Source: Lysobacterales bacterium (lineage in GTDB: Bacteria; Pseudomonadota; Gammaproteobacteria; Xanthomonadales; SZUA-36). From it: DNA of 36,184 bases. The notes beneath the pieces were generated by a model. That model was not told where the DNA came from. It made no database searches and worked only from the letters and a program-made list of their open reading frames with translations. The position numbers and the translations under genes are program-made. Of this stretch, positions 18,341 through 26,237 are shown one piece after another (the stretch's first letter is position 1; the number at the start of each line of letters is the position of its first letter). Location: assembly GCA_011773845.1 (NCBI GenBank), contig WVWV01000109.1, positions 1 through 36,184 on the forward strand. Reading direction: 5' to 3'.

Positions 18341-19123
18341 TCAGCCGTGGGCCAGGACAAAATTGCGAATGCTGCGGTTGGTGCGCTCGGGCTGCTCCCA
18401 GTGCAGGCAATGGCCGGTGTTTTCGAACACCTCCAGTTCCGCATCCGGAATGGCGGCGGCGATGGCCTCGGAAGCGCGCGGTGGGCAATAGGGATCCAGC
18501 TCCCCCGCAATGACGAGGGTCGACCGGTCGATCCGGCCGAGTTCTTGCGCCATGGGATGGGCATTTAGGCGCAGCATGGCGTGGCAGGCGTTGAGATAGC
18601 CCGCCGGGTCGCGCACGGCGGCGGTCCGCAGGACCCGGTATTCCTCGGCCAGTTCATCGTGTCCCGGGGCAAGGCAGCCCCGGCTGTCGGTCTGGCTCAG
18701 CTCGCGCAAAGCCTCGATTCCGCCCGCCGTCACCTGGCGGATGCGGTCCTCGAAGAACGCCACCCCGGCCTTGCCGACGGTACAGGAGCTGGCGATCAGC
18801 ACCAGGCCCTTCACCCGGTCCGGAAAGTCCAGCGCGAAGCGTTGCGCGATGACGCCACCCATCGAAAACCCGACCAGCCACACCGGCGCGCAGCCCAGCG
18901 CGCTGACGATCTGCGCCAGGTCGTCCGCCAGCTGCTCCACGGTGCCGTTGCCGTCGCCGGTGGGGCTGGCGCCAAACCCGCGCACGTCATACGCCAGCAC
19001 GTCGAAATCCCGCATCAGGTCGTCGGCCTGGCGCGCCCACACGTGGCGCTCCTCGGACAGGCCGTGGATCAGGATCAGGGTTTCCGCGTGGGCCGCTCTG
19101 CAGATGTTTCCGGTGGGGATCAT
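18341..19123 (-). CDS. Alpha/beta-fold hydrolase
   Basis: This 260-residue hydrolase has the oxyanion HG dipeptide (LILIHGLSEERHVW, 16-29) and the nucleophile elbow GFSMGG with S87. The acid is probably the aspartate of AGELDPYCP and the base the histidine of NTGHCLHWEQP. The layout is that of 3-oxoadipate enol-lactonase-like and related esterases/lactonases. It lies six bases after the LLM oxidoreductase and six bases before the enoyl-CoA hydratase gene. In this operon a lactone, ester or thioester made by the flavin enzyme is a sensible substrate. Acting as a betainyl-CoA thioesterase is an alternative, but nothing in the sequence shows it. Confidence 0.88.
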   Translation of the reverse strand: MIPTGNICRAAHAETLILIHGLSEERHVWARQADDLMRDFDVLAYDVRGFGASPTGDGNGTVEQLADDLAQIVSALGCAPVWLVGFSMGGVIAQRFALDFPDRVKGLVLIASSCTVGKAGVAFFEDRIRQVTAGGIEALRELSQTDSRGCLAPGHDELAEEYRVLRTAAVRDPAGYLNACHAMLRLNAHPMAQELGRIDRSTLVIAGELDPYCPPRASEAIAAAIPDAELEVFENTGHCLHWEQPERTNRSIRNFVLAHG

Positions 19124-19129
19124 GGCGGC

Positions 19130-20131
19130 CTATTTTACATGGCGGATGATTCCGTCATGGATTTCCCGCATGCGCGCCTCACGCCCCCCGGCCCCGGCCC
19201 GGAAGGCGAGCGTGACGCCGTGGATGCCGGTTTGCCCCAGCGCCCGGATCTGTTCCAGGCACTGCTCGGGCGTGCCGGTCAGCGCCACCCAGTCGATGAA
19301 TTCCGAGGACACCGTGCGCTTGTGGGCGGCGTGGGATGACATGTGTTCGAGCCGGTTGTACGCGGCCGCCGCGCTGTCGTAGTCGGCCTGGTAGGTGCGC
19401 ATGAAATCGGGCAGCTCACGCCACTTGCTGAAGGTCTCGGCCTGCGAGGCCGCCCAGTGGCTGACATCGTCGCGCGACTGCTCGATGTCCTCGCCCATGC
19501 CGATGGCCGCCCACAGGTGCAGCTCGATCTCGCCGAAGTCGCGGCCGACCGCTTCCGCGCCCCGCCGCACATGGTCGATCTGCCAGCGCGTGAACGCCTG
19601 GTTGGCGCCGCCCATCAGGATCACCCCGTCGGCCACCCGCCCGCACATCTCCAGGATTCGCGGCTGGTTGGCGGCCACGAAGATCGGGATGCGGCCGGCG
19701 GCCGTCACCAGGCGGTACGGCTTGCCGTCCGCGCCCTCGACCTCACCGCCCTCGCACAGCGTATGCATCTGGTTGATGGCTTCCTCCATGAAGGCGATGC
19801 GGGCCGGCTTGAGCCCGATCGAGTAAACGCCGGTCCAGCCGGTGCCGATACCGATGACCGCGCGGCCCTGGCTGACCTCGTTGAGCGCGGTGAAGCCGTT
19901 GGCCAGCGTGGTGGGGTGGCGGGTCACCGGGTTGGTCACCCCCGTGCTGAGCACGATGCTGGAAGTATTGGCCGCACACAGGGTGAGGGCCACGAAACAG
20001 TCTTTCATGGACAGCTGTACGTCGGCGATCCAGGCGCTATCGAAGCCGAGGCGCTCGGCGCTCTGCACCACCTCGACGGTGTGCGCGATGGGCTCACGGG
20101 GGCTGATGCCCAGGGACATGCCAACTTTCAT
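19130..20131 (-). CDS. LLM-class flavin-dependent oxidoreductase (bacterial luciferase/F420-type fold)
   Basis: This 333-residue TIM-barrel protein of the luciferase-like monooxygenase superfamily starts MKVGMSLG and contains family blocks GFDSAWIADVQL, TGVTNPVTRHPTTLANGFTALN, GRAVIGIGTGW and PIFVAANQPRILEMCGRVADG. Such enzymes use FMNH2 or F420 for monooxygenation or hydride transfer. The sequence does not settle which, and no partner flavin reductase is encoded nearby. The ATG at 20131 is chosen over further upstream codons because GGAGG lies seven bases before it and the family N-terminus begins there. It is the first gene of the operon, with the 60-bp conserved element (20203-20262) about 70 bases upstream. 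The downstream hydrolase, hydratase, SDR and acyl-CoA dehydrogenase suggest an oxidative ring-opening or chain-trimming pathway. Confidence 0.88.
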   Translation of the reverse strand: MKVGMSLGISPREPIAHTVEVVQSAERLGFDSAWIADVQLSMKDCFVALTLCAANTSSIVLSTGVTNPVTRHPTTLANGFTALNEVSQGRAVIGIGTGWTGVYSIGLKPARIAFMEEAINQMHTLCEGGEVEGADGKPYRLVTAAGRIPIFVAANQPRILEMCGRVADGVILMGGANQAFTRWQIDHVRRGAEAVGRDFGEIELHLWAAIGMGEDIEQSRDDVSHWAASQAETFSKWRELPDFMRTYQADYDSAAAAYNRLEHMSSHAAHKRTVSSEFIDWVALTGTPEQCLEQIRALGQTGIHGVTLAFRAGAGGREARMREIHDGIIRHVK

Positions 20132-20202
20132 GGGGGACACCTCCAGGTGATCTGTGGTCCTGCGCGCCGGCGCGGACCCTCGGGCCCGTCGCGAAACGCG
20201 TA

Positions 20203-20262
20203 CATGATTAGTGATCCGGCGGCCCGATTGTTGCTGGTATTCGACAGAAGTGGAAGATTTTT
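20203..20262 (-). promoter_or_regulatory. Conserved 60-bp operator/promoter element, copy 1, upstream of the LLM operon
   Basis: Read on the minus strand this contains TGTCGAATACCAGCAACAA (20246 to 20228), a 12-base variable spacer, then ATCACTAATCATG (20215 to 20203), preceded by an A-rich stretch with the pattern AAAATnTTnCACT. By hand alignment 44 of 60 positions match copy 2, and the core and downstream block match at 30 of 32. TGTCG-N8-CAACA forms an imperfect dyad where a -35 box would lie; ACTAAT in the downstream block is a plausible -10. It lies within the 344-bp gap 20132-20475 between divergent genes. The rest of that gap, toward the crotonase gene at 20476, shows no other clear signal. 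Confidence 0.75.
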
Positions 20263-20475
20263 GCTGCGCCAGAACGAGTTGAAACGCCTGGTCGGGCGCG
20301 TTTTCGACAGCGCGGGCTTCGCGCCGGGGCGCGCAGCGCGGGACCGGGCGAGCTACCATTGCGCCGGGCCGGCCACTGTTGCTAGAGTGCCCGCAGTCCC
20401 ACCGGATCCGAACGCCAGCATGCAGCCAGAGCGCCACTTTCCAGACTACGCCCACCGCCGACTCCGGAGCCGGGC

Positions 20476-21219
20476 ATGAGCGATCCCGTACGGGTGCATT
20501 GCGAGGACCAAACGGCGACCCTGTCGCTGAACCGTCCCGAGCGCAGCAACGCGCTGTCCCTCGCCCTGCTGGCGCGCCTCGGCGAGGCGCTGGACCAGGA
20601 CGTTCCCGGGGACAGCGCGGCGGTGATCATCCGCGGTGCGGGCGGCGTGTTCAGCGCCGGCGCCGACCTGGCCGACCTCACGGGCACCGGCGAGGATGTG
20701 GCGATCGACGCGGCCATCGCGGCCGTCACGCAGCGCATCCGCGCGCTGGCGGTGCCGGTGATCGCGGCCATCGACGGGCCGTGCATGGGCGGCGCCGTGG
20801 AGCTCGCGCTGAGTTGCGATCTCCGCATCGCCGGGCGCGACGCGTTCTTCGAGGTGCCGGCCACGCGCCTGGGGCTGGTTTACGACCCCGAGTCGCTGCG
20901 GCACATGCGCCGGCGTCTGCCGTTCGATGCGCTGTTCCGGCTGATGGTGCTGGGTGAACGCCTGGACGCCCGGGAGGCGCGGCGGGCCGGCCTGGTCTCG
21001 GCGCTCGCGGATGGCAAGAGTCACGAACTGGCGCAACGCCTGGCCAGCACGGCGGCGGCCAATGTGCGGTCGGCCATGACCGCTACCAAGCAGCTGTTGC
21101 ACGCCCTGGACGAGGAGGGGTTCGATCCGGAAGCCTGGCAGCGCCTGCGCCGCGAAATGCTGGACTCGGCGGAGCGCAGGGCGGCAGTCAGCGCGGCCCG
21201 CAAACGCCACGGGCTGTGA
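20476..21219 (+). CDS. Crotonase-family enoyl-CoA hydratase/isomerase homologue lacking one catalytic glutamate
   Basis: This 247-residue protein has the crotonase fold: NRPERSNALS near the N-terminus, oxyanion segment VFSAGADLADL (58-68) and GPCMGGAVELALSCD (101-115). The first catalytic glutamate, E109, is present. The second, normally in a PE motif, is alanine (A129 in EVPATRLGL), so simple syn-hydration is unlikely. Isomerase, hydrolase or lyase activity using one acidic residue is more plausible. GGAG at 20466-20469 places the start. It is divergent from the LLM operon and converges with the carnitine dehydrogenase gene, ending 27 bases from it. Its role in the pathway is unknown. Confidence 0.85.
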   Translation: MSDPVRVHCEDQTATLSLNRPERSNALSLALLARLGEALDQDVPGDSAAVIIRGAGGVFSAGADLADLTGTGEDVAIDAAIAAVTQRIRALAVPVIAAIDGPCMGGAVELALSCDLRIAGRDAFFEVPATRLGLVYDPESLRHMRRRLPFDALFRLMVLGERLDAREARRAGLVSALADGKSHELAQRLASTAAANVRSAMTATKQLLHALDEEGFDPEAWQRLRREMLDSAERRAAVSAARKRHGL

Positions 21220-21246
21220 GCCCGGGCGCGCCGCCGGGTGCGCCGC

Positions 21247-22206
21247 TCAGGACCCGCCCACCACCTCGGCGACGGCCTTGCGGATGGCGACCAGGCACCG
21301 GTCACGCAAGGCGTTCAGGGCCTGGTAACCGCGCCCGGCGGCCAGCCGGTCGGCGCCCTCGATCAGGCGTTGGCGCAATTCGGGGGTCAGTTCCGGGGCC
21401 TCCAGGCGGGTCCACGGCAGCTTGAGCGCCGGGCCGAACTGGTCCAGGCAGTAGGCCATCCCGCCCTCGCCGCCGCCCACGTGGTAGGTCAGGCAGGGAC
21501 CCATCATGGCCCAGCGCGGGCCGGGGCCGTTGACGATGGCAAAATCGATCTGCTCGGGCGTCGCCTCGCCGTGCGCGACCATGTGCAGAATCTCTCGCCA
21601 CATGGCCTCCTGCAGGCGGGTGGCGATGAAACCCGGGATCTCGCGCGACAGGGCCAGCGGTGCCTTGCCGGCGGCCCGGTAAAAGGCCATCACCCACTCG
21701 ACTGCGGCCGGGTCGGTCTGCGCGCCGCCCACCACCTCGACCAGCGGCAACAGGTACGGCGGGTTGAAGGGATGACCGACCACGGTTCGTTGCGGGCTGG
21801 GACAGTGGGCCTGGATATCGGTCATCGGCAGCCCGGAGGTGCTGGAGGCGATCACGGTGCGGGCCGGGGTCAGCGCGCCAAGCTGCGCGTACAGCGCCTG
21901 CTTGAGGGCGAGATCCTCGGGCGCGGATTCCTGCACGAAGTCCGCCTGCCCGACGGCCGCCGCGAGGTCGCAGGTGCACGTCAGCCGCTCGCGCGAGGCG
22001 CCGTCGGCCAGGCCGAGCGCCTCGAGGCTTTGCCAGGCGGTGTCGATCAGGCGACGCAAAGCGGGCTCCTCGCCCGGATCGTGCAGGTAGGCCGTGACGT
22101 CATAACCGCGCGCCAGGAACCACGCGGCCCAGCCGGCACCGATGGGTCCCGCGCCGATGGTCGCGATCCGCTTGACGTCGCTGGGTGCGATGCCCTCGAA
22201 ATGCAT
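21247..22206 (-). CDS. lcdH: L-carnitine 3-dehydrogenase (3-hydroxyacyl-CoA dehydrogenase fold)
   Basis: This 319-residue enzyme oxidises L-carnitine to 3-dehydrocarnitine with NAD. The Rossmann loop IGAGPIGAGW is at 17-26. The active-site blocks are QESAPEDL (92-99), SSTSGLP (121-127) and VGHPFNPPYLLPLVEVVGG (143-161), with H145 and E157 as the catalytic pair and N148. Downstream NGPGPRWAMMG (226-236), GGGEGGM and DQFGPALKLPWTRL match, from memory, CdhA/LcdH carnitine dehydrogenases and their length of about 320 better than fatty-acid 3-hydroxyacyl-CoA dehydrogenases, which lack this C-terminal pattern. The ATG at 22206 is chosen for family fit and a GAGGAG about ten bases upstream; the longer frame overlaps caiD. 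It lies 59 bases after caiD in the same transcript. Another name used for this gene is cdhA. Confidence 0.87.
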   Translation of the reverse strand: MHFEGIAPSDVKRIATIGAGPIGAGWAAWFLARGYDVTAYLHDPGEEPALRRLIDTAWQSLEALGLADGASRERLTCTCDLAAAVGQADFVQESAPEDLALKQALYAQLGALTPARTVIASSTSGLPMTDIQAHCPSPQRTVVGHPFNPPYLLPLVEVVGGAQTDPAAVEWVMAFYRAAGKAPLALSREIPGFIATRLQEAMWREILHMVAHGEATPEQIDFAIVNGPGPRWAMMGPCLTYHVGGGEGGMAYCLDQFGPALKLPWTRLEAPELTPELRQRLIEGADRLAAGRGYQALNALRDRCLVAIRKAVAEVVGGS

Positions 22207-22265
22207 GCTCAGGTACTCCTCGCCGCCCTCGTCCGCCCGTGTGCGCCGGGCAAGCGATGCGGGTG

Positions 22266-23066
22266 TCAGCGGCCCTTGAAATCGGCCTTGCGCTTCTCCA
22301 CGAACGCGCTGATGCCCTCCTGCGCGTCCTCCGAGCCGAGCAGGGCACGGTAAATCGGCAGATCGCCCGTGCGCATGGTATCGAAGGCCGACTGCACGGT
22401 ATCGCCCTCGATGGCGCGCAGGATCTCCTTCACGGACTGCAGCGCGAGGGGTGCGACGCCGGCCAGGCGCTGCGCCCAGTCGCGGGCGGTCGGCATGAGC
22501 TGCTCCAGCGACACCACCGCGTTGATCAGCCCGTAGGAGGCCGCCTCCGCCGCCCCCATGCGCTCGCCCAGCAGCAGCATCTCCATGGCCTTGTTGTACG
22601 GCAGCCGACGCGGCAGGCGCTGGATGGCGCCGGCATCGGGCACGATGCCCAGCGGCATCTCCGGCAGGCCCAGTTCGGCATGCTCGGCGGCGATGATCAG
22701 GTCGCAGGCCAGCGCAATCTCGAAGCCGCCGCCCAGGGCGATGCCGTTGAGCGCCGCGATCACCGGCTTGTTCAGGTTCCACAGTTCGGTGATGCCGGCA
22801 AAGCCGCCGGGGCCGTAGTCGTCCTCCCACCAGTTGTCCAGCGACATCTCGCCGGCCTCCACCGCCTTCAGGTCCCAGCCGGCGCAGAAAATGCGGTCCC
22901 CGGCCCCCGTGATGATGCCGACCATCAAACCGGGATCGTCGCGCAGCATGACCAAAGCCTCGCCGAGCGCCCGGCTCAGCTTGATGTCTATGGCGTTGGC
23001 CTTGGGCTTGTCGATGACGATTTCGAGGACGCCGCCATCGCGGCTCACGTGGATGTGCTCTGACAT
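22266..23066 (-). CDS. caiD: Crotonobetainyl-CoA hydratase/carnitinyl-CoA dehydratase (CaiD-like)
   Basis: This 266-residue crotonase interconverts crotonobetainyl-CoA and L-carnitinyl-CoA. It resembles E. coli CaiD (261 residues, as recalled) across its length: ILEI-type start, DKPKANAID (19-27), AGWDLKAVEAGE (62-73), GPGGFAGITELWNLNKPVIA (85-104), LGGGFEIALACD (111-122), GLPEMPLGIVPDAG (133-146) and the C-terminal SEDAQEG with EKRKADFKGR. The two catalytic glutamates E116 and E136 match the pair known in CaiD. It is the first gene of a two-gene operon with carnitine dehydrogenase, which makes the physiological direction hydration toward carnitine likely. It is divergent from the acyl-CoA synthetase gene, and the promoters share copy 2 of the conserved element. 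Confidence 0.87.
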   Translation of the reverse strand: MSEHIHVSRDGGVLEIVIDKPKANAIDIKLSRALGEALVMLRDDPGLMVGIITGAGDRIFCAGWDLKAVEAGEMSLDNWWEDDYGPGGFAGITELWNLNKPVIAALNGIALGGGFEIALACDLIIAAEHAELGLPEMPLGIVPDAGAIQRLPRRLPYNKAMEMLLLGERMGAAEAASYGLINAVVSLEQLMPTARDWAQRLAGVAPLALQSVKEILRAIEGDTVQSAFDTMRTGDLPIYRALLGSEDAQEGISAFVEKRKADFKGR

Positions 23067-23124
23067 GTCGATTTACCTGTGCAGCCTGGCTGCCGCGGCC
23101 GTGCGCCCGACGGGCTACGGCAAC

Positions 23125-23184
23125 GAAAATATTGCACTCGTGTCGAATACTAGCAACAAACCTCCGCGTGAATCACTAATGATG
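23125..23184 (+). promoter_or_regulatory. Conserved 60-bp operator/promoter element, copy 2, upstream of the acyl-CoA synthetase operon
   Basis: The core TGTCGAATACTAGCAACAA is at 23141-23159, followed by a 12-base spacer and ATCACTAATGATG at 23172-23184; the upstream flank is GAAAATATTGCACTCG. The dyad TGTCG-N8-CAACA (23141-23158) covers the place of a -35 box for the -10-like ACTAAT (23175-23180), the arrangement of an activator overlapping -35. The synthetase GTG is 29 bases beyond, with GGAG at 23202-23205, so a start just after the -10 would leave a short leader. It lies in the 147-bp divergent gap shared with caiD. Confidence 0.78.
23128..23156 (-). promoter_or_regulatory. Candidate promoter for the caiD-lcdH operon overlapping the shared element
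   Basis: On the minus strand TTGCTA (23156 to 23151) and AATATT (23133 to 23128) are 17 bases apart, about 60 bases before the caiD start. The -35-like hexamer is part of the conserved core of copy 2, so a regulator bound there would affect both divergent operons. Each hexamer matches consensus at only about four of six positions. Confidence 0.35.
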
Positions 23185-23213
23185 ATCTGTCGCTGCGGCG
23201 GGGAGCGTGACCG

Positions 23214-25352
23214 GTGACATCGCGCAGATCGAGGCTTTCCAGGCTGTTTTCACCCGGCAGCATCGCCTTTGTCGGCGGCACCATTGCCGCCATGGCGATC
23301 CGTCGCTCGCGCGAGCTCGGCTACCGCGGGGAAATCTGGCCGGTCAACCCCGAGCGCCGGAGCATGGAGGGCTTGCCCTGCTATGCCAGCGTCGAGGAAC
23401 TGCCGGGCGTGCCCGACGCGGCGCACGTGGCGGTGAACCGCCAGCTGACCGTCGACATCGTGCGACGCCTGGCGCGGGCGGGCGCCGGCGGTGCGGTGTG
23501 CTACGCGGCCGGCTTCGCTGAAATGGGCGCCGAGGGCGCGGCGCTGGAACGGGACCTGGTCGCAGCAGCAGGGGACATGCCGCTGATCGGACCGAACACC
23601 TTCGGCTTGCTGAACTTCGTCGATCGCTGCGCGCTGTGGCCGTACCTGTTCGGCTGCGAGCCGGTGGAGCGCGGGGTGGCGCTCATTTCGCAGAGTGGCA
23701 ACATTGCCATGAACCTCACCATGAACCGGCGCTCGGTCAACTTCACCCACGTCGTCGGCACCGGCAACCAGGCCGTGCTGGGACCGGGACAACTGATCGA
23801 GGCGCTGCTCGATGACGGCCGGGTCACGGCCATTGGCATGTACATCGAGGGCATCGACGACCTGGACCGCTTCGGTCGCGCCGCGGCCAGGGCGCTGGAG
23901 CAGCGCGTGCCCATCGTGGTGTTGAAGGTCGGCAAGACGGCTGCCAGCGCGCGGCAATCGAGCACCCACACCAGTTCGCTGACCGGCTCCGACCGCCTGC
24001 ACGATGCCCTGTTCAGGCGTCTCGGCATCATCCGGGTGGAATCGCTCAACCGCCTGCTGGAAACGCTCAAGGTCCTGGACCTGGCCGGGCCCTTGCGCGG
24101 CGCCAATGTCCTCAGCCTGTCCTGCTCGGGCGGTGAGGCCGCCATCATGGCCGACCTGGCCGCCGCCCAGGGGCTGGTGATGCGCCCGTTCTCGGAAGCC
24201 CAGTTGGCCGACCTGAACGCGCAGTTCGCGAACTACGTGACGGTTTCCAACCCTTTCGACTACAACACCTCGATCTGGGGCGACGGCATCGCCCAGCGAC
24301 GTTGCTTCACCACCGCCCTCGCGGGCGAGCACGATGCGGCGTTCCTGATCTACGATCACCCCAGCGTGGAGGATGCGGCGGTGACCGGGGAGGTCGCGGA
24401 GTGGCGGGTGGCACTGGATGCATTCATCGATGCGCATCGCCAGACCGGCATGCCGGCCTTCGTGCTCAGCACCATCAGCGAGCTGCTTCCGGATGAGATC
24501 CGACGGCACCTGCTGGCCAACGGCGTGGTCCCCCTGCAGGGCTTCGAGGATGGGCTGGCCGCCTATGCCGCCGCCGCCGGCTACCATGCGTTCAGCGCCG
24601 CGCGCTCCGGCGCGGTCGTGCTGCCGCGATTGGCCGCGGGCCCCGGGAGTGAGCCGGGCGCGGGACACTATCTGGACGAATGGGACAGCAAGGCCCGGCT
24701 CGCCGAGTTCGGCGTGCCGGTGCCGGCCGGAGAGCGGGTTGCTGCAGACGATGCCGCGGCGGCCGCCGAGCGGCTCGGCTACCCGGTTGCCGTCAAAGCG
24801 CTGGGGCCGCAGTTGCTGCATAAATCGGAGCTGGGGGCGGTGCGGCTCAACCTGGGCAGCGCCCGGGAGGTGCGCGAGGCGGTGGCGGACATCCGCTCGG
24901 CCCTCGGTGACATGCCGGGCGGGGCGCCGGCCTTCCTGGTGGAACGCATGGTGTCCGGGCCCGTGGTCGAACTGATCGTGGGCGTCGAGCGCGATCCGCA
25001 GTTCGGGCCGGCGCTGGTAATCGGCGCCGGCGGCGTCATGGTGGAATTGCTGGCGGACAGCGTGAGCCTGCTGCTGCCGGTCGATCGGGACATGATTGGC
25101 GAGGCGCTGGGCTCGCTCAGGGTGGCCGGGCTGTTGCAGGGCTTCCGCCACGCGCCGCCGGCCGACACCGAGGCATTGATCGACGCCATCGAGGGCATCG
25201 CCCGCTTCACGCTCGCGCACTGGGACGAACTGCTGGCACTGGACGTGAATCCGCTGCTGGTGGGCGCGCAGGGGGCGGGCGTGGCGGCGGTGGACGCAGT
25301 GGTGTGCCTGGCCCGCCCCGCCCTTGACAATTCGCATGAAAACCTGCACTAA
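23214..25352 (+). CDS. ADP-forming acyl-CoA synthetase (NDP-forming, acetyl-CoA synthetase fold)
   Basis: This 712-residue fused alpha-beta enzyme activates a carboxylic acid with CoA and ATP, giving ADP and phosphate through a phosphohistidine. The order is CoA-binding Rossmann domain (about 8-130), two succinyl-CoA-ligase-like domains (about 150-465) and ATP-grasp domain (about 490-700; HKSELGAVRLNL at 536-547). The phosphohistidine is H252 in STHTSSLTGSD (250-260), with ISQSGNIAMN at 158-167. The GTG start has GGAG eight bases upstream. It heads the operon with the molybdenum hydroxylase. Gamma-butyrobetaine, crotonobetaine or carnitine activation is inferred from context, replacing the AMP-forming CaiC type. 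DddX, a DMSP-processing enzyme with a BCCT gene nearby in its own locus, belongs to this superfamily, so DMSP-like substrates are an alternative. Confidence 0.88.
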   Translation: MTSRRSRLSRLFSPGSIAFVGGTIAAMAIRRSRELGYRGEIWPVNPERRSMEGLPCYASVEELPGVPDAAHVAVNRQLTVDIVRRLARAGAGGAVCYAAGFAEMGAEGAALERDLVAAAGDMPLIGPNTFGLLNFVDRCALWPYLFGCEPVERGVALISQSGNIAMNLTMNRRSVNFTHVVGTGNQAVLGPGQLIEALLDDGRVTAIGMYIEGIDDLDRFGRAAARALEQRVPIVVLKVGKTAASARQSSTHTSSLTGSDRLHDALFRRLGIIRVESLNRLLETLKVLDLAGPLRGANVLSLSCSGGEAAIMADLAAAQGLVMRPFSEAQLADLNAQFANYVTVSNPFDYNTSIWGDGIAQRRCFTTALAGEHDAAFLIYDHPSVEDAAVTGEVAEWRVALDAFIDAHRQTGMPAFVLSTISELLPDEIRRHLLANGVVPLQGFEDGLAAYAAAAGYHAFSAARSGAVVLPRLAAGPGSEPGAGHYLDEWDSKARLAEFGVPVPAGERVAADDAAAAAERLGYPVAVKALGPQLLHKSELGAVRLNLGSAREVREAVADIRSALGDMPGGAPAFLVERMVSGPVVELIVGVERDPQFGPALVIGAGGVMVELLADSVSLLLPVDRDMIGEALGSLRVAGLLQGFRHAPPADTEALIDAIEGIARFTLAHWDELLALDVNPLLVGAQGAGVAAVDAVVCLARPALDNSHENLH

Positions 25353-25358
25353 ACCCTG

Positions 25359-26237
25359 ATGAGCGAGATGTCCTACATGGCCCCGGAGCGGCTCGAGGAT
25401 GCCCTGGCCGCCAAGGCGGAGCACGGCGCGCACGCGCGGGTGGTGGCGGGTGCAACCGACCTGATCCTGCGCATGCGCGATGGGGTGTTGCGCCCGGACC
25501 TGCTGATCGACCTGCGCCGACTGGCGCTGGACGCCATCGAGCTGGACGGCGACGCGTTGCGGCTGGGCGCCTACGCGACCCATGGCCAGCTGCTGGCCGA
25601 CCCGCTTGTCGCCGCGCACCTGCCGGCCTTGCGGCAGGCCTGCAGCGAGTTCGCCGGACCGCCCATTCGCAACCGGGGCACGCTGGGCGGCAACCTGGTG
25701 AATGCCTCGCCGGCCGCCGACCTGGTGCCGCCGTTGCTGGCCTACGACGCGTGCGTGATACTGGACAGCGCCGACGGGCGGCGCGAGCTGCCGCTCGCAG
25801 CATTCTTCACCGGCCCGGGCCAGACGGTGCTGCGCCCGGACGAAATCCTCACCGAGGTGCGCCTGCCGCTGCCGCCCGCTGGCACTGGCGCGGAGTTCAT
25901 CAAGCTCGGGCAGCGGCGCTCGATGGCCATCTCGGTCGTCAGCGTGGCCGCCCGCCTCAGCCTGGGTGCGGCCGGGGAGGTGCAGGTGGCGCGTATCGCA
26001 CTGGGCGCGGTGGCGCCCACGGTGGTGCGCGCCGCGGCCGCGGAGGAGGCTCTGCAGGGACACGCGCCGGATGCAGGCCGCCTGCGCGCGGCTGCCGGGC
26101 TCGCGGGCGGGGCGGCGACGCCCATCTCCGACCCGCGCGCGAGCCGCGAGTACCGAGCACGCATGGTGCCGGTGCTGGTGCGGCGCGCCCTGGAGGCCGC
26201 GTGGTCGGCATCGCGGGAGGCGGCGGCTCATGGCTGA
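25359..26237 (+). CDS. Molybdenum hydroxylase FAD-binding (medium) subunit
   Basis: This 292-residue subunit of the xanthine dehydrogenase/CO dehydrogenase family holds FAD and passes electrons to the final acceptor. Both FAD loops are visible: VVAGATDLIL (28-37) and RNRGTLGGNLVNASPAAD (104-121). The C-terminal CODH-type domain follows (ISVVSVAARL and later). It has no [4Fe-4S] insertion of the kind seen in 4-hydroxybenzoyl-CoA reductase, which argues against a low-potential reductase. The ATG at 25359 is six bases after the synthetase stop, and the gene overlaps the next by eight bases, so the synthetase and all three subunits form one operon. Confidence 0.92.
   Translation: MSEMSYMAPERLEDALAAKAEHGAHARVVAGATDLILRMRDGVLRPDLLIDLRRLALDAIELDGDALRLGAYATHGQLLADPLVAAHLPALRQACSEFAGPPIRNRGTLGGNLVNASPAADLVPPLLAYDACVILDSADGRRELPLAAFFTGPGQTVLRPDEILTEVRLPLPPAGTGAEFIKLGQRRSMAISVVSVAARLSLGAAGEVQVARIALGAVAPTVVRAAAAEEALQGHAPDAGRLRAAAGLAGGAATPISDPRASREYRARMVPVLVRRALEAAWSASREAAAHG

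Noticed and set aside
20204-20479. Open frame beginning ATG ATT AGT GAT whose first residues resemble frames read through the other two element copies (pattern ISDxxxxLLLVFD)
   Set aside because: The resemblance follows from conserved DNA: identical blocks show almost no wobble-position change, variable blocks change at all codon positions, copy 2 hits a stop soon after, and the frame uses rare AT-rich codons. A DNA-binding element explains it better than a peptide.
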